Both the position numbers and the translations under genes were made by a program. This document shows positions 32,625-40,052 of a stretch of DNA of 40,052 nucleotides, piece by piece. Under the pieces are notes generated by a model. It did not search any database and was not told the DNA's origin. It saw only the letters and a list, made by a program, of their open reading frames with translations. This stretch comes from Chara braunii (taxonomy: Eukaryota > Streptophyta > Charophyceae > Charales > Characeae): NCBI GenBank assembly GCA_003427395.1, contig BFEA01000191.1, forward strand, positions 1,961,467 to 2,001,518, read 5' to 3'. Within the stretch, counting starts at the first letter, position 1. Each line of letters opens with the position of its first letter.

Positions 32625-32645
32625 GGGCCTCGTTAGACACTCCTT
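32625..32645 (+). repeat. Left terminal inverted repeat of the Harbinger element
   Basis: This is 21 bases, identical to the inverse of 35895-35915. Confidence 0.92.
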
Positions 32646-32659
32646 ACGGTTTTCTTGAG

Positions 32660-32681
32660 CCACAAGGAAACGTCCTTGTGG
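32660..32681. promoter_or_regulatory. Subterminal palindrome CCACAAGG..CCTTGTGG, left
   Basis: This 22-base near-palindrome has half sites CCACAAGG and CCTTGTGG, 35 bases inside the left end. The identical 22 bases recur at 35797-35818. Another CCTTGTGG is at about 32744. It is a candidate transposase-binding site. Confidence 0.6.
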
Positions 32682-33222
32682 TTTTGAAGGGGAAATTGCG
32701 GCGTCGTTACACTCATCCTTGGGGCCATTCCCCGAGGGTGTTTCCTTGTGGCTTCCCCGCGGCCGTTTTCATATGCAAATTAGCGGCCGCGGGGTCTGTC
32801 GTCCTTGGTCCAGCTTCTTTGTCCGTGTGGAGGATGAGCGGTCCACCGACGCGAGGCGGGAAACGACAGTCTGCGGGCGGCGCGAGGAGAAATTAAAACC
32901 AGAAAGCGTGGGCATTCGAAATTCAAATTTTGAATGCCAGCTTCGACAGCGACGACGACGTGTGGCTGGCGGGACGACGGCGTCGTGCTGCGGAAAAGGG
33001 CCCGGCGGCGGCGGAGGCCACGTCCAGAGGGCTCCCTCATCTGCTCCCGCAACGTGTTGTGCTTCCATCGCCGTGGACCTTCGCGCACATCGACTGCGCG
33101 TTGCTCTTCGCGTCCGTGCGCGGGGTTGTGAGCGGAGAAAAGGGGCCATCTTCTCAACGGACGTCTTCGGGACCATCGTCCAGCGCGGGAGGACGAGACA
33201 GACGGCAGCGGAACGACGGGCT

Positions 33223-34555
33223 ATGGAGGGCGGCGCCCCGGCTAGACGTGATGCGCTGAGTCATGGTGAGCTGCAGGCGGTGGCAGCGGCCGTGTCGACG
33301 ATACAGCAGGAGAGGGCGCTGGGGCGACTGAAGGAGCATTTGCGCGCGCGTAGACGGAGGACGTTGACGCAAGATCCGCACGATGGTGCCGAGTTCGTGG
33401 CGACGTCGGAAGCTGTTGTTCAACTGTGCTATGCGTTGGGCTGCGGAGTGATACCCCGCGCGACACCGCGGTGGTGGGTGAAGCGCAGGACAGGAGGAAC
33501 GTGGGAAGACCTCAGGCTATGCGACGACGCGACTGACGACTACTTCCGCGATAAGTTGCGAATGTCGCCGCGAGTGTTCCGGGAGATCGCGGAGGCGTGT
33601 GTGCCTCATCTTCAGCTGCAGGTGACGTTCTACAGGGAGCCTTTGCAGCCAGACCAGATTGTGGCGTACGCACTGTACAGGTGGGCTTCAGACGAGACGT
33701 ATGAGAGCAGCACGTGCAACTTCGGGATCGGATGAGCTTCTGGGCTGATTGCCGTCTACGACGTGACTGCCACGCTGCTGAGGGTGTTCGGCGATAAGAT
33801 AGCGTGGCTGACGGGAGTTCGTAAACAAGTCGTTCTTCAGGCGTTCGGTGATAAAGGTTTCCCCAACTGCCACGGTTGCATATTGCACTCACATCTACGT
33901 CGACAAGCCAGCGAATGCTCCGAGCGAAAATTACTATGACAGGAAGCGTCGTTTCTCCATCGTCGCGCAGGTCGTTGTCGACTTGGACTTGTGTGTGCTG
34001 GACGTGCACATGGGATACCCCGGTAGCTGCCACGACATCAGGGTGCTGCAGTTGTCCAGCCTGTCGCTGCGCGCGGAGGAGGGGTCGTTGTTCCGCGGGC
34101 CCCCCGTCACACTGTCGCTCGGTGTGAAGACGTACGGTTACCTTCTGGCGGACAATGGGTACCCACCTGCCGAATGGATGGTCGTCCCGTACGACGGTAT
34201 CAATCAGAGCGTCGAGCAGGAGCGGTTTGACAACAAGCAGAAGGTGGCAAGGGGAGCGGTGGAGAGGGCGTTCGGCAAGCTGAAGGGCATGTGGCGGCTG
34301 TTTCTCCGAACACACAAGACAAACCTGGAGACGCTCCCGCAGCAGTTCACCGCCGTCTGCATACTGCACAACTTACTGATCGAAGCGGGGATCCCCTTCG
34401 ACAAGAATCTGCTCTGGGAGGTCGGCGGTAATGGTGTGTGACGACGAGTGGACCTGGGATTCGACGAGCCCCTCCAGCCTGTGTCGATGTTGACGTCGAC
34501 CAGCGAAGCCTTAGCCCTGAGGCATGCTTTGGCGGAACGAATGAAACACGAATGA
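33223..34555 (+). pseudogene. Harbinger transposase (DDE_Tnp_4), inactivated
   Basis: The ATG at 33223 opens a 170-codon N-terminal part. It includes RWWVKRRTGGTWEDL and a helical DNA-recognition region (DDYFRDKLRMSPRVFREIAE ... YALYRWASDETY), and ends at an in-frame TGA (33733-33735). Reading resumes in frame until about 33880, where the expected catalytic GCIDGTHI-type block is damaged. The first catalytic Asp codon is reduced by two bases and the frame shifts. The second frame then runs THIYVDKP, GYPGSCHDIRVL, LLADNGYP (second Asp, 34151) and VERAFGKLKG (Glu, 34262), as in PIF/Harbinger DDE nucleases. A second TGA at 34439-34441 precedes a last segment ending ALRHALAERMKHE, stop at 34553. 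Both stops sit where CGA would fit. An open stretch upstream of the ATG back to 32719 has no recognisable content. Confidence 0.88.
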
Positions 34556-35738
34556 GTCGTGTATCATTCACGGACGACATCACATGAAGATGGCTTAATT
34601 GCAACAATGGCTGGACAGCAGATTGGTCTTTCCGTCCTCCCTTGATTGGGTCGCTGTCGTCTGTACCCCGACGGGGTTGGTGGTTTCTGTAGAGGGTCGT
34701 TATTCGGATGGTGGAAGGCAGTGCGTGGAAGTGCGATCTTGGTGCAATGGCCGGAGGGCAGAATCGCGGTCTCGTCGGCCGTTGGCTTGGTTGCTAGCCC
34801 TGTCAGGCGTCGTGGTCGGCGGCTTGCGTCGACGATTGTGTTCGGTTGGCCTTCGCAATCCACGGATGTGCGTCGCGTTCCTTTTTTTTTTTTTTTGTTC
34901 AATTTTTTTTTTTGGATGCCGTTCATCAGGAGTAGTGCGAAACATGCTCATTGCGGGTGTGAGGTGCGCCTTTTTCGAGAAGAGTTAGCGCATTTACAGG
35001 TTAGAGGTATGGTGTTCATTCGGGCGGGCATTAAACTTTCCCCCCATCTCGGTTTCGAAAAAGAGTTTTGTAGTGCTGTGATTTCTTCTGCGACGTTGGA
35101 AGTACTTTTGACAGTCGTTTTCGCCCATTTCCATTGTGTGTTCGCATTCGGTGTGCGCCTGTTTCATTGCGTCAATGTCGTGCGTTGGCATTTGTGATTT
35201 GTTTGATGTTCTGCGGCCAAGTATTCCCTCGACTGATGAGTGCAACACGAACACATGTAAGGGCCAGCAGGGGAAAGCCTATGCAGCAGGTCGGCCATGT
35301 AAGGGCCGTTCGAAGGGGATGAAACCGACGTCGGCGGTGGACCGTTCAACGAACAAGGTCATCGAGACAAGGAAGATCGGTGGAAGATCTGTGCTCGAAC
35401 GTGCGAGGCGTGACGGCAGTGGAAGAAAACGACGATCCTGTCGAATGACCGTCGTCGCCAAACGGGGAGCCGTGTACAAAAACTTTCGAATTTCGGACCG
35501 TTGTCGACGATCGCCCGCTGGGGCAGACCGCACGACGGCGGTGGCCGTCGAGTCGTGCGGACGGACGGAGGCCTCGCGCCGCCGGTTACCGTTTGGAGCC
35601 GTTGGGACGACGAGCAGACTTTCGAGGCGAAGATGTCCGTGCTCCCTTTCAGCGGACCACGTCTGGACCACCCTCCAACCGAAATTGTGCGTCGACGCAT
35701 TCCTTCGCCGCTCCAAATTTCGCGCTTCCTTGTGTTAC
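34556..35738. other. 3' part of the Harbinger element, no gene recognised
   Basis: This is GC- and CpG-rich sequence with T-runs near 34881-34911. Overlapping frames on both strands (for example plus 35136-35858 and minus 35279-35716) are Arg/Ser-rich, as expected of CG-rich DNA. No Myb/SANT signature is seen. Confidence 0.5.
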
Positions 35739-35760
35739 AAGGGACCTCGGGAGGTCCCTT
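35738..35760. repeat. Short perfect hairpin in the right subterminal region
   Basis: AAGGGACCTC and GAGGTCCCTT are exact inverses separated by GG, giving a 10-bp stem. Coordinates are approximate by one or two bases. Confidence 0.7.
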
Positions 35761-35796
35761 GGGGTTTAGGGAAAATTGGCTGTGGCCACAAGGACA

Positions 35797-35818
35797 CCAC
35801 AAGGAAACGTCCTTGTGG
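35797..35818. promoter_or_regulatory. Subterminal palindrome CCACAAGG..CCTTGTGG, right
   Basis: This is identical to 32660-32681. Further CCACAAGG or CCTTGTGG boxes lie at about 35784, 35874 and 35891. Confidence 0.6.
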
Positions 35819-35894
35819 TGTTTTCACTTTTTTTTTCGACGATCGTCCCCAAGGATAGGTGTAACGATCATTTCCTTGTGGATTTCGGGTCCAC

Positions 35895-35915
35895 AAGGAG
35901 TGTCTAACGAGGCCC
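35895..35915 (-). repeat. Right terminal inverted repeat of the Harbinger element
   Basis: This is the exact inverse of 32625-32645, followed by the TAT duplication at 35916-35918. Confidence 0.92.
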
Positions 35916-35963
35916 TATGAAAATGTGTTCAGGAGGTGGATGCCAGGTGGCATTTAGATTCCC

Positions 35964-36139
35964 TTAACCACCAGTACGTTTCCCAGCCATTTTTACCCAA
36001 TGCAGCCATGCATGTGCTGAAACTTTCGGGCCACGTCCTACTGGAGCTAAACGGTGAGCGGCACCAGCCAAAACAAAAAACACGCTGGTACTGTTTTACT
36101 TTGGCACGCAGGGTGTTTCCAGGGTCACTGGTGATTTAA
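35964..36139. mobile_element. 176-bp element of the TTAAACCACCA family, copy d
   Basis: Left TTAACCACCAGTACGTTTCC and inverted right TTAAATCACCAGTGACCCTG share TTAA.(T/C)CACCAGT. The interior differs from the 159-bp copies. It starts 49 bases after the end of the Harbinger element. The match is weaker than for copies a and c. Confidence 0.5.
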
Positions 36140-36678
36140 GCTTATCCTTGGTATCTGTGGCACTGTCATGTTAGTGTTGTTGGTGGGAGGTGGTGAGAAG
36201 GGATGCAGACTGCTGGTCAGAGGTGAAGAGAGGGCGACCGACTGGACAGACAGTCAAGCAAGACAGATGAACAGAGTCGACAGACTAAGACACACAAGCA
36301 GGGCAAATAAACAGGCAAAATAGATAGACAGCCAAAACTACAGAACAACCCCTCAAAAAAAAAAAAAAAGATATGCAACAGAATGATTGATCATTAAAAA
36401 TTGGAGGGCAGGGCAGAGTTGGGGCGGTGGGTGGGAATTGACAGAAAAGGCGATAGATGAAATGGACAAACAAACAGAATCTTTGCAATCTTCATGGGCA
36501 GAAATGCCCTGAGAATACTTTTTTTTTTAGAATACTAAGAATGAAGGCAAGCAAAGTTGCCAAAGGCTTGTTATGAAGTTGAATCAATGAATGCGTACAT
36601 AGAGGATTGCCTTTACAATTGCGAGATACCATGGGTAGAGTGCACTTTAACTACTACAAAACCAGACATGAGACGGTC
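36140..36678. other. 3' flank of Z-ISO, no other gene
   Basis: This probably includes the 3' untranslated region of the minus-strand Z-ISO gene. It has an A-run at 36356-36369, a T-run near 36520 and CAGACAGA-like repeats at 36240-36330. No canonical AATAAA could be assigned with confidence. Confidence 0.4.
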
Positions 36679-38238
36679 TCACCAGTGTAGATGAAAGCTG
36701 GCCATTTGCATTAATGGGTGGCAGAAATAGGCACCCAGTGTAAGCGCCGTGATGGTGAGATAGGGTACCCTTAGGAACTCGCGCCAGTACTCCTTTGGTA
36801 GTTTCTGCCGTCCATCAACAATTGCAGCAAAAGGGAAGATGCTTGTGCGATCTCTGACGCGCTCGAATGCCTCCCCATACCTCTCGGCCAGCCGCTTGTC
36901 GCCGTGCCAGCAGCCGAAAAGATGGTGCGCACAGAGACCCAGCGATGTCGTAAGCGTGAAGGAGTTCCCGATCCATAATGTGTGCGCTAAGCACCAAATC
37001 AGTTGTCCCACCATCTGCGGGTGGCGGGTGATTCGCATGATGCCTGTTTCCCAAAGATGAAGTTTGGGTCGATCAACTGCAGCAACTTCAAGCAGATTGA
37101 AAGTGGAGGGGTAGAGGAAGAAGAAAGAGATGAATGAAAGGAGCCAAACTAGTTCATGAATGCCGGGAACTGTCCGGAGCTGCCAGAGCTGCACGCCATC
37201 GTACCTGTGATTAATAAAGTATACAACAGCTGCTATAGAAAGAGGTAATGAGGCAGAAGCAAACAGGACCCGATAAGCCCTTTCTCCCATCAACTCTTCA
37301 CCAGAACTACGCAGGGCTGCAAGGCCGCTATGTACAATAGCAAACACGAAAAGGATCGCCAGCATTACCAGCTCGTGATTATCGGATACCAAACTCATGG
37401 TCTGGATGAATTTGCCGCCATATCCAAGTCCAACGTTGGAGTCAATCCAGACATAGTAGGTAACTGCAAGAACGGTCGCAAGGATTGTGGAAAAAATGCC
37501 CCACGATTTCAAGCTCTGAGTCTCAAGACTGAACACAGCAGCATCCTCACCCACCAGAGCTCCTTCTTGGGCAGCTTCGGCAGCGCTAGGAAAAACATCT
37601 TCATTGCCAGGTCCGGCTGACATTTTCTCATCCAACTTCAAGCCTGATGCGATACGCCATCGTGGACCGCTGAGGTGCTTGCACTGCAGAGGCCTGGCAG
37701 AGAGTGGTGCTCCCCAGGATAACCATTGTAATTCCTGATGATCACGAAGCCGACTTTCGTAACAGAGGAATGGTTTTGTCGAAGACTTTGACGCCGTTGG
37801 CCCATCCTGCGTAGGAGCAGTTCCACAACTTCTGGTTGCTGATTGCAGAGGTGTGATCAAATTTGCTGTCGACGAGAAAGAGCGCTCTAAGGGTCTTCGG
37901 TGGAGAGCCATTGCAGTGGGACGTCTTCCTGGCAGAGGGTTGAAACTGGCAGAAAGCCAGCTGTTGTGTGGTTCTGCACAATGAACAGCCCACGCCCTGC
38001 CGGTTTCCTTCCCCACAACATGACCTCCAACAAACACTTCCCGGAAGACAGGACGTCCGACGTCTTCCCTCCGCCTTCTAGCACAGATACAGGGGCAGAT
38101 TGGCAAATCACCAAAAGGCCTTCCTCCATTCTGTTCCTTGAAAGTGGAGTGCGTTTGTGATGGGAAGAGGACTCCTTGTGCAGTGAAGGCATTGGCAGCT
38201 TGGGACGCAGACCTTGACAAAGAAACAGACAGCTCCAT
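36679..38238 (-). CDS. Z-ISO: 15-cis-zeta-carotene isomerase, plastid
   Basis: Z-ISO converts 9,15,9'-tri-cis- to 9,9'-di-cis-zeta-carotene, between the two desaturase steps of carotenoid synthesis in plastid membranes. The C-terminal 290 residues follow the NnrU-type family closely (FINHRYDG.QLWQL, FFLYPSTFNLLEVAAVD, LHLWETGIMRITRHPQMVGQ, PYL.ITALTLGAYF.HPLMQ). About six membrane segments are visible. The residues known as heme ligands in maize (His150, Cys263, His266) correspond to His in AIVHSGL and Cys and His in WCLAHT. The two His are exactly 116 apart in both. From the first ATG (38238) the protein is 519 residues, against about 367 in Arabidopsis. An inner ATG at 37911 in GCAATGGC context would give 410 residues with a transit-peptide-like start and may be the true one. 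No stop, frameshift or intron interrupts the frame. An in-frame TGA lies upstream at 38347-38349. Confidence 0.95.
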   Translation of the reverse strand: MELSVSLSRSASQAANAFTAQGVLFPSQTHSTFKEQNGGRPFGDLPICPCICARRRREDVGRPVFREVFVGGHVVGKETGRAWAVHCAEPHNSWLSASFNPLPGRRPTAMALHRRPLERSFSSTANLITPLQSATRSCGTAPTQDGPTASKSSTKPFLCYESRLRDHQELQWLSWGAPLSARPLQCKHLSGPRWRIASGLKLDEKMSAGPGNEDVFPSAAEAAQEGALVGEDAAVFSLETQSLKSWGIFSTILATVLAVTYYVWIDSNVGLGYGGKFIQTMSLVSDNHELVMLAILFVFAIVHSGLAALRSSGEELMGERAYRVLFASASLPLSIAAVVYFINHRYDGVQLWQLRTVPGIHELVWLLSFISFFFLYPSTFNLLEVAAVDRPKLHLWETGIMRITRHPQMVGQLIWCLAHTLWIGNSFTLTTSLGLCAHHLFGCWHGDKRLAERYGEAFERVRDRTSIFPFAAIVDGRQKLPKEYWREFLRVPYLTITALTLGAYFCHPLMQMASFHLHW

Positions 38239-39248
38239 TTCTTTGCTCACTTGGAGACCCTGGCTGTGGCTATTGTAGTCAGAAGGCACGCCAACCCTCA
38301 ACCTGCGAATGCCAGGCAGGTGGGGCCCTGGAGTTCTGATTTGCGATCAAAGGGGAACATAGGGACGACGGCCAGAGCCCTTATTAGGATACCTTCAGGG
38401 AGTAGTGTGGCCAGGCAAAGTGACCAATTAAAAGTTACAACCATGAATAAGATTGATTACTGCGATAAGCAATCATCCTCAAATAGCTTCTCATACTCAA
38501 TAATTGCCTTCCCGTTTACCGCATACAACACATGACAAATGATGATAACAATTGGGCAAGGACTCGCAACCCAGCAGCAGACAGATTACACAGCAATTTG
38601 CCAGCAAATGCTGTGTTTCGACACAGAGACCAAAGGGAACACTTCCGCTAGAAGAACCAAGCTGTCGTGAACTGCATGTAAGACGAACGGCAACAGGACT
38701 ATGTTGACAAGCAAAGCCAATCCTCTGCACATCTGCTGCGACACGCGTCTCACCCAGTTCATTTTCTGACTAGATGAACTCTCAAAATGCTCACTTGCAC
38801 CAGGTGATTGCCACCAGCTCTCCCTGCCGGTTAGGTTCCGAAGTTTAAAGTTTAAACGCTTGTCCTACTGATCGATAGTTAGAGTGTGTAACATTCAGCC
38901 ACAAGCCAGAGCTCATTTTCAGGTCAACAGTAGCTCTCGCAAAGAACCAGAATATGAAGACACAGAAATCTCAAGTTGCAAGAGCTCATTGTTGCTCAAG
39001 ACCATGCATGAGTAAGCGACGCAGAAAGCAGAATGACTGATAGTACGATTGGCATGAACTGAGCATAGGACATAGGAAGAAAATAATAGTTTGGATAGTG
39101 ACAAGTTGCCCTTGGGGGTGGGAGTGAGGGACGGAGGCGGGCCCTAGGAGGCTAGCAGCTCCCCCCCCCACCACCACCACGAGTTGGCCCTGGGGCGACT
39201 GGGTGCATCTTGGCCTCCAGGCAAGGTAGGTCCCCCCCGGACAAGGGG
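38239..39248. other. 5' flank of Z-ISO, no other gene recognised
   Basis: This holds the presumed promoter and 5' untranslated region of Z-ISO, read on the minus strand. No clear TATA box could be fixed. Short antisense frames are not convincing. Near 39160-39180 there is a C-run followed by CCA repeats. Confidence 0.4.
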
Positions 39249-40052
39249 TGTTACATACTCCAATGAGTATGGGCAGAACCAAAGATCAACCAATAGAGGA
39301 TGAGCATTTATGCAGCGGAAGTCTGATAACGAACTGACTCACATAGACCGACTCACACCAACTGACTTACATGGCATCACTCCACACACACACAATCATG
39401 AGTTGGTGGGGTCTGGGTCATTCATAGACGATACCCAGATCCCGTACACACATACACAGATGAAAGGTGGGAGGAGAGACGAAGGAGGTGGGAGGTAGAT
39501 CACACCGATAGGTCACAAAGATAGAGTCTGATAGGTCTCCGAAATGGTAGTCCAGAATATCATATAACAAGATCAAAATGTCGAGGACCAAAGGTCACCA
39601 ATGTCGGAGATAACAGAGTCCAGATGTAACCGGTGTCCAACTGTGATGCAGCCGAGTATCAACCTCAACAATCTCCAAGTCTCCAATCAGGTAAGTACCA
39701 CAGTCTCGTATCACCGAAATCCAACTCTGATCTCTGTCCAACTGGATAGTCTCCAATCTGAAGAAGAAGACGAAGAAGAAGAAGAAGAAGAAGAAGAAGA
39801 AGAAGAAGAAGAAGAAGGAGGAAGAGGAGAGAGAGAGAGAGGGGACTGGCGAGGGAGAGGAGGAGAGACCCTCCAAGCTCCCGGTACCTCAGGCGGCAAT
39901 GGCCCCCGTGCTGGCGCAGTCGCCCTGCTGCTGCTCCGCTCGCTGCTGCGCTATGCTGCGCTCCTGCTTCAGCCCCTGCGCTAAGTTTAGCGCATCAAAA
40001 CAGTGCACTAGCACTGACCATGCCGTGCCGGTAGAGTTCCGGTAGGCCGATC
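39249..40052 (+). other. Possible LTR edge and intron-bearing sequence, unresolved
   Basis: ggacaagggg immediately followed by TGTTACA (39249) resembles a purine tract plus the TG start of a 3' LTR in plant Ty3-type elements. A consensus splice donor (CAGGTAAGT) occurs at about 39687. The window ends before any partner LTR or CA end could be seen. An Arg/Leu-rich frame at 39601-39984 runs through the GAA array and is not called. Confidence 0.25.
39761..39825. repeat. (GAA)n microsatellite
   Basis: This is an array of about 65 bases of AAG/GAA triplets grading into GA and GGA repeats. Frames through it read poly-Glu or poly-Ser. Confidence 0.95.

Larger units (their letters stand above)
32625..35915 (+). 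mobile_element. PIF/Harbinger DNA transposon, complete ends, 3.29 kb
   Basis: A perfect 21-base inverted repeat (GGGCCTCGTTAGACACTCCT plus T) marks both ends, with TAT duplicated outside. Similarity of the inverted ends continues loosely inward, including CGTTACAC..ATCCTTGGGG at both ends. The body is GC-rich and rich in CpG compared with its flanks. It carries a broken transposase (33223-34555). The Myb/SANT-type second protein that autonomous Harbingers usually encode was not found. CCACAAGG boxes cluster at both subterminal regions. The element lies between two TTAAACCACCA-family elements. Confidence 0.92.

Noticed and set aside
32719-33222. N-terminal extension of the Harbinger transposase
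   Set aside because: The frame is open but begins at TTG and has no family-like content before the ATG at 33223.
35136-35858. 240-codon frame as the Harbinger Myb-like protein
   Set aside because: No SANT/Myb tryptophan pattern, and it runs into the subterminal palindromes and the TIR region.
37330-37620. Plus-strand frame opposite Z-ISO
   Set aside because: It is an antisense shadow of a strongly conserved coding sequence.
39601-39984. Poly-Glu protein
   Set aside because: It depends on the GAA array and has no conserved part.

Overview
The window reads as nuclear DNA of a large, repeat-rich plant-lineage (streptophyte) genome. There is one well-supported protein gene in 40 kb, it encodes a plastid carotenoid enzyme, and nearly everything else is decayed mobile or duplicated DNA. 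A charophyte such as Chara would fit (very low gene density, Harbinger and DIRS-like elements), but that naming is inference. Many open frames in the window begin with GTG or TTG and are not credible eukaryotic genes.

Layout. 1-234: a residual Nextera mate-pair junction adapter (141-177) and a GT microsatellite, so the join between 1-140 and the rest is suspect. 754-1912: first copy of a 1.15-kb dispersed repeat, holding a small palindromic MITE and a U6 snRNA pseudogene bounded by a perfect 15-bp target-site duplication. 2136-2223: tRNA-like SINE head. 2480-8618: two tandem copies of a 2.9-kb AT-rich repeat with G-rich minisatellites. 8858-10151: a spacerless 1.3-kb inverted repeat made of lysine-rich coding remnants. 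10152-15215: mostly unique AT-rich DNA with one 584-bp TIR element. 15216-16353: second copy of the first repeat. 16626-17130 and 25186-25956: two relatives of another repeat, the second flanked by about 115-bp direct repeats like a TRIM. About 20.9-24.0 kb: a badly decayed retrotransposon whose reverse transcriptase and RNase H motifs look DIRS-like. 28543-29510: a tandem duplication. 32113-32469: a tRNA-Thr-like dimer split by GA microsatellites. 32625-35915: a complete PIF/Harbinger DNA transposon with perfect 21-bp TIRs, TAT target duplication and a dead transposase. 36679-38238 (minus): intronless-looking 15-cis-zeta-carotene isomerase (Z-ISO). 38239-40052: upstream DNA with a possible LTR edge and a GAA array.

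The least expected structure is a family of TTAA-ended inverted-repeat elements (TIR about TTAAACCACCAGTACTT). Two copies are exactly 159 bp (18316-18474, 31863-32021). Longer or diverged relatives lie at 26430-27101, 35964-36139 and probably 13896-14479. No source transposase for this family is visible here. Apart from Z-ISO, which acts in plastid carotenoid synthesis, no genes in the window appear to work together.
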